DNA from: Enterobacterales bacterium
GTDB lineage: Bacteria > Pseudomonadota > Gammaproteobacteria > Enterobacterales > Enterobacteriaceae
Length of the DNA stretch: 55,164 nt
Direction: 5' to 3'
Assembly: GCA_003864575.1 (NCBI GenBank)
Contig: BHES01000010.1
Coordinates: 1 to 55,164, forward strand
A program made the position numbers and the translations under genes. The notes under the pieces were generated by a model. The model was given only the letters and a program-made list of their open reading frames with translations. It did no database searches and was not told the origin of the DNA. This document shows positions 10,329 through 19,829 of the stretch, piece after piece (position 1 is the first letter of the stretch; every line of letters begins with the position of its first letter).

Positions 10329-10356
10329 TTGCATCTTTTCCAACATTTTATACACT
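10329..10356 (+). promoter_or_regulatory. acpP promoter
   Basis: TTGCAT (10329-10334) and TACACT (10351-10356) are spaced 16 bp apart. The region reads almost identically to the mapped E. coli acpP promoter. The leader contains a GAAA-capped stem (TCGC/GCGA around 10367-10378), then AGGA before the ATG. ACP is needed in great excess over FabG, which fits a private promoter. Confidence 0.7.
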
Positions 10357-10401
10357 ACGAAAACCATCGCGAAAGCGAGTTTTGATAGGAAATTTAAGAG
10401 T

Positions 10402-10638
10402 ATGAGCACTATCGAAGAACGCGTTAAGAAAATCATTGTTGAACAGCTGGGTGTTAAACAGGAAGAAGTAGTTAATTCTGCGTCTTTCGTAGACGACCTT
10501 GGCGCTGATTCTCTCGACACCGTTGAGCTGGTTATGGCTCTGGAAGAAGAGTTTGATACCGAGATCCCTGACGAAGAAGCTGAAAAAATCACTACTGTTC
10601 AGGCAGCTATTGATTTCATCAATTCTAGCCAGCAGTAA
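10402..10638 (+). CDS. acpP: Acyl carrier protein
   Basis: A 78-residue acidic carrier of growing acyl chains. The phosphopantetheine Ser is residue 37 with the initiator Met (36 mature) in [12 protein letters not shown]. It is nearly identical to E. coli ACP. It is flanked by its own promoter and a strong terminator, so it is expressed as a short abundant mRNA besides any read-through from fabG. Confidence 0.99.
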   Translation: MSTIEERVKKIIVEQLGVKQEEVVNSASFVDDLGADSLDTVELVMALEEEFDTEIPDEEAEKITTVQAAIDFINSSQQ

Positions 10639-10663
10639 GCTAATCTGTTTTTAGTTTAGATAG

Positions 10664-10696
10664 TTAGGCGGTCACTCGACCGCCTAAGTTTTTTTT
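10664..10696 (+). terminator. Rho-independent terminator after acpP
   Basis: A perfect 10-bp stem (TTAGGCGGTC / GACCGCCTAA) with a 4-nt loop is followed by G and eight T. Some read-through is expected, because fabF has only about 40 bp of further upstream DNA. Confidence 0.9.
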
Positions 10697-10737
10697 GTCC
10701 CACCGTATCTCTTTTCTCCCTCCCTGGAGGACACAAC

Positions 10738-11979
10738 GTGTCTAAGCGTCGAGTTGTAGTGACTGGACTTGGCATGCTGTCCCCTGTCGGCAATACTGTA
10801 GAGTCCACTTGGAACGCTCTTCTTGCCGGTCAGAGTGGCATTAGCCTAATCGATCATTTTGATACTAGCGCCTACGCAACGCGTTTTGCTGGCTTAGTAA
10901 AAGATTTTAACTGTGAAGAGTACATCGCGCGCAAAGATGCTCGTAAAATGGACGCCTTCATTCAGTATGGTATTACTGCCGGCATTCAGGCAATGAAAGA
11001 CTCCGGGCTTGAGGTGACTGCTGAGAATGCACCGCGTATTGGCGCTGCAATAGGTTCCGGCATTGGCGGCCTTGGTCTGATCGAAGAAAACCATACCTCA
11101 TTGGTTAACGGCGGACCGCGTAAAATTAGCCCATTTTTTGTTCCTTCCACTATCGTAAATATGATTGCCGGTCATCTGAGCATCATGTTTGGTTTACGTG
11201 GACCGAGCATTTCAATCGCTACAGCCTGTACTTCAGGCGTCCACAATATCGGCCATGCCGCACGTATCATTGCCTATGATGATGCAGATGTCATGCTGGC
11301 CGGTGGTGCTGAAAAAGCCAGTACTCCGCTGGGCGTCGGCGGATTCGGCGCTGCACGTGCTCTATCTACTCGCAACGACAATCCTCAGGCTGCCAGCCGC
11401 CCGTGGGACAAAGACCGTGACGGTTTTGTACTGGGAGATGGCGCGGGCATCATGGTGCTGGAAGAGTATGAGCACGCGAAAAAACGCGGCGCGAACATTT
11501 ACGCAGAAATTGTGGGTTTTGGCATGAGCAGCGATGCCTTCCATATGACCTCACCACCAGAAGATGGTGCAGGTGCCGCGCTGGCGATGGAAAACGCGCT
11601 GCGTGATGCAGGTATTGCGGCGTCAAAAATTGGTTATATCAATGCGCACGGCACCTCAACACCGGCGGGCGATAAAGCTGAAGCTCAGGCGGTTAAATCA
11701 GTATTTGGCGCGGGTTCACAAAGTGTTCTGGTGAGTTCTACCAAGTCGATGACTGGCCATCTGCTGGGGGCTGCCGGGGCGGTTGAGTCTATCTTTACGT
11801 TGCTGGCACTGCGCGACCAGGCCGTACCGCCAACGATCAATCTGGATAACCCAGACGACGGTTGTGATCTGGACTTCGTTGCCCACGAAGCCCGACAGGT
11901 AAAAAATATGGAATATACGCTGTGTAATTCATTCGGTTTTGGCGGCACCAACGGTTCACTGGTGTTTCGTAAGATCTGA
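10738..11979 (+). CDS. fabF: Beta-ketoacyl-ACP synthase II
   Basis: Elongating ketoacyl synthase, important for converting C16:1 to C18:1 and for temperature control of membranes. It is 413 residues with Cys164 in TACTSG, His in [11 protein letters not shown] and His in [14 protein letters not shown]. The start is GTG at 10738, 7 nt after TGGAGG. It is followed by a symmetrical terminator, so pabC may rely on read-through or its own promoter. Confidence 0.97.
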   Translation: MSKRRVVVTGLGMLSPVGNTVESTWNALLAGQSGISLIDHFDTSAYATRFAGLVKDFNCEEYIARKDARKMDAFIQYGITAGIQAMKDSGLEVTAENAPRIGAAIGSGIGGLGLIEENHTSLVNGGPRKISPFFVPSTIVNMIAGHLSIMFGLRGPSISIATACTSGVHNIGHAARIIAYDDADVMLAGGAEKASTPLGVGGFGAARALSTRNDNPQAASRPWDKDRDGFVLGDGAGIMVLEEYEHAKKRGANIYAEIVGFGMSSDAFHMTSPPEDGAGAALAMENALRDAGIAASKIGYINAHGTSTPAGDKAEAQAVKSVFGAGSQSVLVSSTKSMTGHLLGAAGAVESIFTLLALRDQAVPPTINLDNPDDGCDLDFVAHEARQVKNMEYTLCNSFGFGGTNGSLVFRKI

Positions 11980-12006
11980 CAAACAAAAGCGTGCTGTTTC
12001 TTCCTC

Positions 12007-12031
12007 AAAAAGGCCCGTTTTGGGCCTTTTT
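12007..12031. terminator. Bidirectional-type terminator after fabF
   Basis: AAAAAGGCCC and GGGCCTTTTT form a perfect 10-bp stem around a 5-nt loop, with A-run and T-run on the two sides. Confidence 0.88.
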
Positions 12032-12141
12032 GCTGTCTGGTATTCTGACAGAAAAGCCGGAATGCTCTACTTGTCAGGCCACCTAAAATACTTCAGGCTT
12101 TATGGTAGTCATAAGAGATAGCAGGACACGGGAGAGTGATA

Positions 12142-12939
12142 GTGTGGATTAATGGCGTCTCGGCTACTTTGCTGGCTGCAAGCGACCGCGCGGTACAATA
12201 TGGTGACGGAAGTTTTACCACCGCACGCATTGTCGCAGGAAATATTCAACATTTGGCCGGGCATCTCGCGCGGTTGAAAACAGCCTCGCAGCGCTTAATG
12301 ATTGACGGTGTTGACTGGAATGCGCTAGAGGTCGAAATGATCCAGGCAGCAAGCCTGCGTGGCGAGGGTGTATTAAAAACGATCATCAGTCGGGGAGAGG
12401 GCGGTCGGGGCTATAGCCCGCAGGGATGCAGCTCGCCTACACGCATTATTTCGGTCTCGGGCTATCCGGCACATTATCACCAGTGGCGGCAACAAGGCGT
12501 TACGCTTGCGCAAAGCCCCGTGGCATTAAGTCGCAATCCTCTTCTGGCCGGCATCAAACACCTTAACCGGCTGGAGCAGGTGATGATCCGTCTGCATCTT
12601 GACCGGACCGATGCCCATGAAGCACTGGTGGTTGATACCTCAGGGATGCTGATAGAATGCTGTGCCGCGAATATTTTCTGGCGCAAAGGCCATGACGTAT
12701 TCACGCCGGATCTTAGTGATTCTGGCGTGGCAGGAATTATGCGCAATCACATTATCTCCATGCTCGCGCAATCGGGGGTTTTTACAATTTCCGTTGTCAG
12801 ACAATCCCCTGAAACTCTGCAGGAAGCAGATGAGGTGATTATTTGCAACGCGCTGATGCCCGTGCTGCCGGTTCGACAGGCGGACGATTGGCACTTTACG
12901 TCGTCGCAGTTGTACGATTTTTTACATCAGGTTTGCTAA
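12142..12939 (+). CDS. pabC: Aminodeoxychorismate lyase
   Basis: A PLP fold-type IV enzyme that converts 4-amino-4-deoxychorismate to p-aminobenzoate and pyruvate in folate synthesis. It is about 265 residues. The PLP lysine is in LAGIKHLNRLEQ (about 139), with SRGEGGRGYSP and the phosphate-binding CAANIFWRKG motif. Two in-frame GTG starts exist (12136, 12142). GGGAG at 12130-12134 is 7 nt from the second, which also gives the family-like start WINGVSATL. The C-terminus is slightly shorter than in E. coli. Confidence 0.92.
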   Translation: MWINGVSATLLAASDRAVQYGDGSFTTARIVAGNIQHLAGHLARLKTASQRLMIDGVDWNALEVEMIQAASLRGEGVLKTIISRGEGGRGYSPQGCSSPTRIISVSGYPAHYHQWRQQGVTLAQSPVALSRNPLLAGIKHLNRLEQVMIRLHLDRTDAHEALVVDTSGMLIECCAANIFWRKGHDVFTPDLSDSGVAGIMRNHIISMLAQSGVFTISVVRQSPETLQEADEVIICNALMPVLPVRQADDWHFTSSQLYDFLHQVC

Positions 12940-12964
12940 AACCACGCGTTTAAAGTGAATGTTT

Positions 12965-13990
12965 ATGAAGAATAAAAAACTCAAGATTTCTGCCCTTATC
13001 CTGGCCCTGTTAGTCGGTGCTGCTGCTTTTGCCTATCATAAAGTGCAGCGCTTTGCTGACCGGCCTATCAACGTCAGTAGCGAAACACTCTTTACTCTGC
13101 CTGCCGGAACCGGACGCGTGGTGCTGGAAACGCTGCTGGTCAAACATAAACTGATGCAGGAAAACCCTTACTTCTCCTGGTTGCTGCGTATTGAGCCTGA
13201 GCTCGGCGAATTCAAAGCGGGGACTTACCGGTTTGAAAAAGGCATGACTGTGCGCCAAATGCTCGAATTGCTCAAAAGTGGAAAAGAAGCTCAATTTAGT
13301 ATGCGCTTTGTGGAAGGCTTTAAATTGAGTGACTGGATGAAGCTATTGCAAAACTCAGCCTACGTGAAGCAAGAACTGACCGGTAAAAGCGGGGAGGAGA
13401 TCGCGGCAGCCATCGGCATTAAAGACTCCACTAATGCTGAAGGGTGGCTGTATCCGGACACCTATCTCTATACCGCGGGTATGACGGATTTATCCTTACT
13501 GAAGCGCGCCCACCAGCGCATGGTAAAAACGGTCGATACGCTCTGGAAAGATCGTGATGAATCTCTGCCTTATAAAACACCGACCGACATGCTGACTATG
13601 GCGTCAATCATTGAAAAAGAAACTGCCGTTAAAGAAGAGCGACCTGAAGTGGCCTCGGTCTTTATCAACCGCTTGCGTATTGGCATGCGTTTACAAACCG
13701 ATCCGACGGTGATCTACGGGATGGGCGAACGTTATTCCGGCAATATTACTCGTAAAGATTTGGAAACGCCGACGCCCTATAACACCTATGTGATTTCAGG
13801 TTTGCCGCCGTCGCCGATTGCCATGCCGAGCGAAGCGTCAATCGAGGCTGCCGTGCATCCGGCCAAAACGCCATACCTTTACTTTGTGGCTGATGGCAAA
13901 GGCGGGCATACTTTTACGACTAACCTCGAAAATCATAACAAAGCGGTACGTGTGTATCGCGAGGCATTGAAGAATAAGAATGAAAAGTAA
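12965..13990 (+). CDS. mltG: Endolytic murein transglycosylase
   Basis: YceG-family inner-membrane enzyme that cuts nascent glycan strands and sets their length. It is about 341 residues: one N-terminal membrane segment ([18 protein letters not shown], about 7-24), a LysM-like region, and the catalytic domain with the conserved Glu of [10 protein letters not shown] (about 217). [12 protein letters not shown] and [12 protein letters not shown] are also present. An ATG at 12959 is an alternative start. The 3' end overlaps tmk by 11 nt, so the two are translationally linked. Confidence 0.95.
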   Translation: MKNKKLKISALILALLVGAAAFAYHKVQRFADRPINVSSETLFTLPAGTGRVVLETLLVKHKLMQENPYFSWLLRIEPELGEFKAGTYRFEKGMTVRQMLELLKSGKEAQFSMRFVEGFKLSDWMKLLQNSAYVKQELTGKSGEEIAAAIGIKDSTNAEGWLYPDTYLYTAGMTDLSLLKRAHQRMVKTVDTLWKDRDESLPYKTPTDMLTMASIIEKETAVKEERPEVASVFINRLRIGMRLQTDPTVIYGMGERYSGNITRKDLETPTPYNTYVISGLPPSPIAMPSEASIEAAVHPAKTPYLYFVADGKGGHTFTTNLENHNKAVRVYREALKNKNEK

Positions 13991-14633
13991 GTTTATCGTC
14001 ATCGAAGGTCTGGAAGGGGCTGGTAAAACTACCGCACGCGACGTTGTTGTTGAGACGCTACGCAGCCTGGGTATCGAAGATATCGTGTTTACGCGCGAGC
14101 CGGGCGGTACTCCGTTGGCTGAAAAACTGCGGGATTTATTCAAACGCGGTGTCGAAGACGACAAACCTACGGTTAAGGCTGAAGTGCTGATGCTCTACGC
14201 TGCCCGCGTTCAGTTGGTAGAAACGGTTATCCTGCCTGCATTGGCTCGCGGTGCGTGGGTGGTCGGTGACCGCCATGATCTCTCCTCACAGGCCTATCAG
14301 GGCGGCGGACGCGGCATTGATGCCGAACTGATGCGCTCTCTACGCGATACCGTATTGGGTGACTTCCGCCCAGACCTGACGCTGTATCTTGATTTACCGC
14401 CGGAAATTGGTCTGCAACGTGCCAGCGCGCGCGGTGAGCTGGACCGCATCGAAAAAGAGGCGCTACCGTTCTTTGAGCGCACCCGTGAGCGCTATCTCAG
14501 CCTGGCGGCGGAGGACAGCCGTATTAAAACCATTGATGCCTCACAGTCCCTGGAACAGGTTACCACCTCAATACAGCAGACCTTGTCGCACTGGTTTGAA
14601 AGCCTGCAACGACGGGAAGGTGGTCAGCAATGA
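13980..14633 (+). CDS. tmk: Thymidylate kinase
   Basis: Phosphorylates dTMP to dTDP for dTTP synthesis. It is 217 residues with P-loop GLEGAGKTT (10-18), FTREPGGT, the DRH motif in [17 protein letters not shown], and an Arg-rich LID ([12 protein letters not shown]). It starts inside the mltG 3' end and overlaps holB by 4 nt (ATGA), suggesting coupled translation. Confidence 0.97.
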   Translation: MKSKFIVIEGLEGAGKTTARDVVVETLRSLGIEDIVFTREPGGTPLAEKLRDLFKRGVEDDKPTVKAEVLMLYAARVQLVETVILPALARGAWVVGDRHDLSSQAYQGGGRGIDAELMRSLRDTVLGDFRPDLTLYLDLPPEIGLQRASARGELDRIEKEALPFFERTRERYLSLAAEDSRIKTIDASQSLEQVTTSIQQTLSHWFESLQRREGGQQ

Positions 14634-15607
14634 CCTGGTATCCGTGGCTCAGTGGCCCTTATCGGCAGTTGGTCGGCCAATATCAAGCGGGGCGTGGACA
14701 TCATGCGGTACTGATACATGCCTGCGGGGGCATGGGCGATGAGGCACTGGTCTATGGTCTTAGTCGCTGGTTGTTGTGCCAGCATCAGGACGGCGAAAAG
14801 AGCTGCGGAAAATGCCACAGCTGTCAGTTGATGATTGCCGGCAACCACCCTGACTGGCACGTATTGACGCCCGAAAAAGGCAAGAGCTCCCTCGGTGTGG
14901 ATCCGGTACGTCAACTGATCGAAACGCTATACAACTATTCCCAACAGGGCGGGGCAAAAGTGGTGTGGTTGCCACAGGCAGAGTTACTGACTGAGGCCGC
15001 CGCCAACGCTTTGTTAAAGACGCTGGAAGAGCCGCCCGCAAAAACCTACTTCCTTATCGGTTGTCGTGAGACCTCCGGGTTGCTCGCCACATTGCGCAGC
15101 CGCTGTTTCTACTGGCATCTTCCGGTGCCGGATGACGCGCCATCGGCACAATGGATTGGCCGCCAGCTTAGCGCCGATCCTGTGGCCATTAAAACGGCAT
15201 TGCGGCTGAGTAACGGGGCACCACTGGCTGCGCTAGCGTTGCTGCAACCTGAGCGTTGGAAGCAGCGTGTCGCGGTGTGCCAGCAATTGGCGACCAGTTG
15301 CCAGCAGCGCGATATGCTCTCTTTGCTGCTTCAACTGAACCACGACGACGTCTCCGACCGTCTTCAGTGGCTCTGTTCGTTGTTGTTGGACGCGATTAAA
15401 TGGCAGCAAAATGCGGCTCAGTTTATTATTAATCACGATCAGCAGCCTCTGATAGCACAGATAGCCGGTTTACAGAGTAATGATGCCCTGCAAAAAAGTG
15501 TTCAGGCCTGGATGCATTGTCGCCAGCAGTTATTGAGCATTGTGGGTGTGAACCGGGAGTTGTTGCTGACTGAGCAACTGCTTGAATGGGACATCTCCCT
15601 GAATTAG
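14630..15607 (+). CDS. holB: DNA polymerase III subunit delta prime
   Basis: A clamp-loader subunit (AAA+ fold without a functional P-loop) of the DNA polymerase III holoenzyme. It is 325 residues. The zinc-binding cysteines 50, 59, 62 and 65 are in the [19 protein letters not shown] segment. The SRC-type arginine-finger motif is in [12 protein letters not shown]. The [10 protein letters not shown] segment is typical of delta prime. It overlaps tmk by 4 nt. Confidence 0.95.
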   Translation: MTWYPWLSGPYRQLVGQYQAGRGHHAVLIHACGGMGDEALVYGLSRWLLCQHQDGEKSCGKCHSCQLMIAGNHPDWHVLTPEKGKSSLGVDPVRQLIETLYNYSQQGGAKVVWLPQAELLTEAAANALLKTLEEPPAKTYFLIGCRETSGLLATLRSRCFYWHLPVPDDAPSAQWIGRQLSADPVAIKTALRLSNGAPLAALALLQPERWKQRVAVCQQLATSCQQRDMLSLLLQLNHDDVSDRLQWLCSLLLDAIKWQQNAAQFIINHDQQPLIAQIAGLQSNDALQKSVQAWMHCRQQLLSIVGVNRELLLTEQLLEWDISLN

Positions 15608-15687
15608 CACCGCTCAGATTATCCCCAACGGTGCGCAGAACAGACTGCGTACCGACCTGCAAAAACCATCGTAACGAGTTAAATATT

Positions 15688-16488
15688 ATGTTTTTAGTCG
15701 ACTCCCACTGTCACCTCGACAGTCTGGATTACAACGAACTGCACAGCGGCGTGGACGCGGTACTGGAAAAAGCGCGTGAGCGCGATGTTAAATTTATGCT
15801 GGCCGTGGCCACCACGCTACCGGGTTATACCGCGATGACCCAATTGATTGGTGATCGCCCTGATGTGGCGTTTTCCTGTGGTGTACACCCGCTGAACATT
15901 GATGGTGGTTACGACTTCGAAGAGTTGCGTCGTCTGGCTGCGGCGCCGAAAGTGGTCGCAATGGGCGAAACTGGTCTGGATTACTTCTACCAGAAAGAAG
16001 CGCACCAATTAGCACTGCAACAGGACTCCTTCCGCCACCATATTCGCGTTGGCCGCGAACTGAACAAACCGGTGATAGTACATACGCGTGACGCGCGCCA
16101 GGACACGCTGGATATCCTGAAGGATGAAAAAGCCGGTGAATGTGGTGGCGTGCTGCACTGCTTTACGGAAGATTTACCGACGGCCGAATTCCTGCTGGAT
16201 CTGGGGTTCTATATTTCGTTCTCTGGCATTGTCACCTTCCGCAATGCTGAGCAACTGCGTGAAGTTGCGCGCTACGTGCCGCTGGACCGGCTGTTGGTAG
16301 AAACGGATTCACCGTATCTGGCGCCAGTACCGCATCGTGGTAAAGAGAACCAACCTGCTTACGTGCGCGATGTTGCTGAATATCTTGCGGTACTGAAAGG
16401 CGTGAGCCTGGAACAGCTGGCTGAAGCGACAACTGCGAACTTTTCCCGGCTGTTCCACGTAGAGACTTCCTCCCTGATCTCCTCGTAA
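15688..16488 (+). CDS. ycfH: TatD-family metal-dependent hydrolase (YcfH)
   Basis: A TIM-barrel amidohydrolase-superfamily DNase-like enzyme of the TatD family; the physiological substrate is not settled. It is 266 residues. Metal ligands are visible as H7 and H9 (DSHCHLD), Glu in MGETGLDY, His in VIVHTRDA, His in LHCFTE and Asp in VETDSPYLAP. The start at 15688 (MFLVDSHCHLD) matches homologues; an in-frame ATG 102 nt upstream inside holB is rejected. It is the last gene of the yceD-holB supercluster. Confidence 0.95.
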   Translation: MFLVDSHCHLDSLDYNELHSGVDAVLEKARERDVKFMLAVATTLPGYTAMTQLIGDRPDVAFSCGVHPLNIDGGYDFEELRRLAAAPKVVAMGETGLDYFYQKEAHQLALQQDSFRHHIRVGRELNKPVIVHTRDARQDTLDILKDEKAGECGGVLHCFTEDLPTAEFLLDLGFYISFSGIVTFRNAEQLREVARYVPLDRLLVETDSPYLAPVPHRGKENQPAYVRDVAEYLAVLKGVSLEQLAEATTANFSRLFHVETSSLISS

Positions 16489-16538
16489 GCGCAGTCATTT
16501 GCACTGGATTTATTTTACACCTCGTAATTAATCGCCTG

Positions 16539-16564
16539 AACGGGTAATGTGCACACCCGTTTTG
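16539..16564 (+). terminator. Probable terminator after ycfH
   Basis: AACGGGT (16539-16545) pairs with ACCCGTT (16555-16561) around a 9-nt loop, followed by TTT. The T-run is short. Confidence 0.5.
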
Positions 16565-16642
16565 GGCTGTCTGGCGTGCGTGAATCGGATTTTCTTTAAG
16601 AAATATGATGGTTTTGAGCTGAGTCAGGCCGGTTTTTCGAAA

Positions 16643-16664
16643 AAACGTGACTGCCATCAAACAT
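16643..16664 (+). promoter_or_regulatory. CRP-binding site of the ptsG promoter
   Basis: A CGTGA-N6-TCAAA site inside a 22-bp segment closely resembles the E. coli ptsG CRP site (recalled as AACGTGATAGCCGTCAAACA). Its centre at about 16653.5 is about 41 bp from the expected start near 16694, a class II position. Confidence 0.7.
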
Positions 16665-16673
16665 TAACAAAGG

Positions 16674-16700
16674 GAATTATTTTACCCTGCGTAAAAATTC
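16674..16700 (+). promoter_or_regulatory. Mlc operator overlapping the ptsG -10/start
   Basis: An AT-rich imperfect palindrome begins GAATTATTTTAC and ends GTAAAAATTC around a CCCTGC centre. E. coli ptsG has the glucose-relieved Mlc repressor site at the same place. The -10 (TACCCT-like, about 16684-16689) lies within it, so binding would block the polymerase. Confidence 0.65.
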
Positions 16701-16808
16701 AAAAGGGGTGCTCAGACACCCTGAACCGCAAGGGTTGTCATAATCTTGCAACGCGGCAGCCCACAGAACCACATAAGGGGGCGCCGTGAGTAGTATCTAA
16801 AGCATCAT

Positions 16809-16823
16809 TACTCAGGAGCACAC
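16809..16823 (+). promoter_or_regulatory. SgrS small-RNA target overlapping the ptsG ribosome site
   Basis: TACTCAG (16809-16815) and CACAC (16819-16823) flank the GGAG ribosome site 6-21 nt upstream of the ptsG ATG. They are complementary to the GUGUGACUGAGUA seed region of E. coli SgrS, which blocks ptsG translation and triggers mRNA decay under sugar-phosphate stress. sgrS itself is not in the window. Confidence 0.6.
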
Positions 16824-16829
16824 TCAATT

Positions 16830-18263
16830 ATGTTTAAGAACGCGTTTGCGAACCTTCAGAAGGTCGGTAAATCGCTGATGTTGCCCGTTTCCGTATTGCC
16901 AATTGCAGGTATTCTGCTTGGCGTCGGTTCTGCAAACTTCAGCTGGCTGCCACTGATCGTTTCCCACGTCATGGCGGAAGCGGGCGGTTCAGTCTTCGCC
17001 AACATGCCGTTGATTTTTGCCATCGGCGTTGCACTTGGTTTCACCAATAACGACGGCGTATCTGCACTGGCAGCAGTAGTGGCTTATGGCATCATGGTGA
17101 AAACCATGGCCGTCATCGCTCCGCTGATCCTGCATCTGCCACCGGAAGAAATTGCGGTCAAGCACCTTGCTGATACCGGTGTTCTGGGCGGCATTATCGC
17201 CGGTTCCATTGCGGCGTATATGTTCAACCGCTTCTACCGCATCAAGTTGCCAGAATATCTGGGCTTCTTCGCGGGTAAACGTTTCGTGCCGATCATCTCT
17301 GGTCTGGCGGCGATCGTCATGGGTGTGGTTTTGTCTTTCATCTGGCCTCCAATCGGTAGCGCAATCCAAACTTTCTCCCAGTGGGCGGCGTATCAAAACC
17401 CGGTCGTGGCATTCGGTATTTACGGCGTAGTTGAACGCGCGCTGGTACCGTTTGGCCTGCACCATATCTGGAACGTTCCATTCCAGATGCAGATCGGCGA
17501 ATACGTGAACTCTGCGGGTCAGGTTTTCCACGGCGATATTCCTCGTTATATGGCGGGTGACCCAACGGCAGGTAAACTGTCCGGTGGCTTCCTGTTCAAA
17601 ATGTACGGCCTGCCAGCAGCCGCAATTGCTATCTGGCATTCAGCGAAACCTGAAAACCGCGCGAAAGTTGGCGGCATCATGATCTCCGCTGCGCTAACGG
17701 CGTTCCTGACCGGTATCACCGAGCCAATCGAATTCTCCTTCATGTTCGTGGCACCGATCCTGTATGTGATCCACGCGATTCTGGCCGGCCTGGCATTCCC
17801 AATCTGTATTTTGTTGGGCATGCGCGATGGCACCAGCTTCTCACACGGTCTGATCGATTTCATCGTACTGAGCGGTAACAGCAGCCGTATCTGGCTCTTC
17901 CCGATTGTGGGAATGATCTACGCGGTGGTTTACTACAGCATCTTCCGTTTCCTGATTGTGAAGCTGAACCTGAAGACGCCTGGCCGTGAAGACACCACCA
18001 GTGAACAAACGATTCAGGGCGGCTCAGAAATGTCTGCTTCTCTGGTTCAGGCGTTTGGTGGCAAAGAAAACATCACTAACCTTGATGCCTGCATCACTCG
18101 TCTGCGCGTGAGCGTGGCGGATATATCAAAAGTGGATCAGGCTGGCCTGAAGAAACTGGGTGCAGCAGGGGTTGTGGTAGCGGGTTCTGGCGTTCAGGCA
18201 ATTTTTGGTACCAAGTCTGATAACCTGAAAACCGATATGGACGAGTACATGCGTAACAATTGA
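16830..18263 (+). CDS. ptsG: PTS glucose transporter subunit IIBC
   Basis: Glucose uptake with phosphorylation. It is 477 residues, the same length as E. coli EIICB-Glc. The N-terminal EIIC domain (about 1-385) has multiple membrane spans and the substrate-binding [12 protein letters not shown] motif. A linker leads to the EIIB domain with the phosphorylated Cys421 in [11 protein letters not shown]. It is monocistronic, with CRP, Mlc and SgrS-type control upstream and a terminator downstream. E. coli has fhuE next; here hinT follows directly. Confidence 0.98.
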   Translation: MFKNAFANLQKVGKSLMLPVSVLPIAGILLGVGSANFSWLPLIVSHVMAEAGGSVFANMPLIFAIGVALGFTNNDGVSALAAVVAYGIMVKTMAVIAPLILHLPPEEIAVKHLADTGVLGGIIAGSIAAYMFNRFYRIKLPEYLGFFAGKRFVPIISGLAAIVMGVVLSFIWPPIGSAIQTFSQWAAYQNPVVAFGIYGVVERALVPFGLHHIWNVPFQMQIGEYVNSAGQVFHGDIPRYMAGDPTAGKLSGGFLFKMYGLPAAAIAIWHSAKPENRAKVGGIMISAALTAFLTGITEPIEFSFMFVAPILYVIHAILAGLAFPICILLGMRDGTSFSHGLIDFIVLSGNSSRIWLFPIVGMIYAVVYYSIFRFLIVKLNLKTPGREDTTSEQTIQGGSEMSASLVQAFGGKENITNLDACITRLRVSVADISKVDQAGLKKLGAAGVVVAGSGVQAIFGTKSDNLKTDMDEYMRNN

Positions 18264-18292
18264 TCATCAGATAAGTTGTTAGCGTGTTGAAG

Positions 18293-18317
18293 AAGGAGGC
18301 TGCGGCCTCCTTTTTTT
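18293..18317 (+). terminator. Rho-independent terminator of ptsG
   Basis: AAGGAGGC / GCCTCCTT stem, 4-nt loop, and seven T in a row. Confidence 0.9.
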
Positions 18318-18465
18318 ATGCGTGGAATCTAGCCCAGGCCGGTTTCGCCGCGCTGCTGGTGGTTTCTAAGCCATTTGCGTCGTAAAAAGCGTAATCAGGT
18401 TGAAAGGAATGGAAATTGTCACTCATACTGCGTACACCGCTTTTGAGTGTAGAAGGAGAGCCAAG

Positions 18466-18819
18466 ATGGCCGAAGAGACAATTTTCAGCAAAATTATCCG
18501 CCGTGAGATCCCGGCCGATGTGGTTTACCAGGATGAACTGGTGACCGCATTTCGTGATATTTCACCGCAGGCACCAAGCCATATTCTGATCATTCCTAAT
18601 ATCCTTATTCCTACCATGAACGATGTCACCGTTGAGCATGAAGCGGCGCTGGGACGCATGATGACTGTCGCGGCGAAAATTGCTGAACAGGAAGGCATCG
18701 CTGAAAGCGGCTACCGCCTGATTGTTAACTGCAACCGGGATGGCGGTCAGGAGGTGTATCACATCCATATGCATCTGGTCGGTGGTCGTGCGCTGGGCCC
18801 GCTGCTTTCACGTCAGTAA
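18466..18819 (+). CDS. hinT: Purine nucleoside phosphoramidase HinT
   Basis: A histidine-triad hydrolase of adenosine 5'-phosphoramidates. It is 117 residues with the HIT motif [10 protein letters not shown] near 99-108. The start at 18466 ([16 protein letters not shown]) is preceded by AGAAGGAGAG and matches homologues; an in-frame ATG at 18400 is rejected. It appears to head the hinT-ycfL-lpoB-thiK-nagZ-ycfP run. Confidence 0.97.
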   Translation: MAEETIFSKIIRREIPADVVYQDELVTAFRDISPQAPSHILIIPNILIPTMNDVTVEHEAALGRMMTVAAKIAEQEGIAESGYRLIVNCNRDGGQEVYHIHMHLVGGRALGPLLSRQ

Positions 18820-18845
18820 TACTTCCTCACTGAAAAGGAAAATCC

Positions 18846-19214
18846 ATGCGATTTTTGATGGCGTTGTTCCCCGTTATAGTACTGATGGGTTGTAGCAGTA
18901 CGCCGCACATTGCGCTGAACAGCCAGCAAACGGTCATCATGGAATCGCCGGTTCTGACGGCGGGCATCATCCCCGGCGCGCCGTCAATTTCAGAAGTGGA
19001 TGGGCGCAAGCAGGCCAGAAGCGTGCTGAGCAATAGCCAGCCACATTCTGTAACACTGCATTATCGCTTTTACTGGTATGACAAACAGGGGCTGGATTTA
19101 CTGCCGATTGCCGAGGCGCGCACCATTACCGTTCCGGCTAATTCGGATTTCGTAATTACCTCCCTAAATGGCAATCTCGATGCGTACAGTGTGCGTGTTT
19201 ACCTTTATCTCTAA
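18846..19214 (+). CDS. ycfL: YcfL family lipoprotein (DUF1425)
   Basis: A 122-residue predicted lipoprotein of unknown function: signal peptide MRFLMALFPVIVLMGC with lipobox VLMG|C at Cys16, then an immunoglobulin-like DUF1425 region (SVTLHYRFYWYDKQGLDLLP). Position +2 is Ser, which favours outer-membrane sorting by the Lol system. It is conserved next to lpoB, so a link to envelope or cell-wall work is an inference from context. Confidence 0.9.
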   Translation: MRFLMALFPVIVLMGCSSTPHIALNSQQTVIMESPVLTAGIIPGAPSISEVDGRKQARSVLSNSQPHSVTLHYRFYWYDKQGLDLLPIAEARTITVPANSDFVITSLNGNLDAYSVRVYLYL

Positions 19215-19235
19215 TTCCCTGTACGGAGAAGGTTG

Positions 19236-19829
19236 ATGAAAAAGTATTTCCTCATGGTGGCGATGGCTGCCCTGATCCTGGGTGGTTGTACATTGCCGAC
19301 TAAACAACAACCGGCAGAGCCACAGCAGCCGACTGCACCCGTGACCGTTGAGCCAGGCACACCGGAAACCTCCGGGCAGCCGCCGGTTGAAACTGTGCCT
19401 CAGCCGCCGAAAGAGCAAACGGTCAACTGGAGCGCCAGCGTCCAGCCGATGGTCGCGAAGATGCTTCAGGCCGACGGCGTGCAGGCGGGTAGCGTTCTGC
19501 TGCTCGACAGCGTGAAAAACAGCACCAACGGTTCGCTGCCGGTGAGCAAAGCTACCGCTGCGCTGCATGACGCGCTGGCAACCAACAATAAATTCCAGGT
19601 GGTGCCGGACTCCCAACTGGCAACCGCGAAACAGGCGCTGGGTTTATCCGTGGATGACAGTTTAGGTTCGCGCAGCAAGGCCATCGGGCTGGCGCGCTAC
19701 GTCAATGCGCAATACGTGCTTTACAGTACGGTAACCGGCGACGTAAAAAACCCGACGCTGAAAATGCAAATGATGACCGTGCCGAGCGGTGAAATTGTCT
19801 GGTCCGGTAACGGTGCCGTTCAGCATTAA
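19236..19829 (+). CDS. lpoB: Penicillin-binding protein activator LpoB
   Basis: An outer-membrane lipoprotein that stimulates PBP1B from across the periplasm. It is 197 residues: signal with lipobox LGG|C near residue 19, a Pro/Glu/Thr-rich disordered linker (about 22-65), and a globular domain containing DGVQAGSVLLLDSVKNSTNGSLPVS and SLGSRSKAIGLARY. The ATG at 19236 is chosen over the adjacent TTG at 19233 because of GGAGAAGG spacing. The end overlaps the thiK start. Confidence 0.95.
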   Translation: MKKYFLMVAMAALILGGCTLPTKQQPAEPQQPTAPVTVEPGTPETSGQPPVETVPQPPKEQTVNWSASVQPMVAKMLQADGVQAGSVLLLDSVKNSTNGSLPVSKATAALHDALATNNKFQVVPDSQLATAKQALGLSVDDSLGSRSKAIGLARYVNAQYVLYSTVTGDVKNPTLKMQMMTVPSGEIVWSGNGAVQH

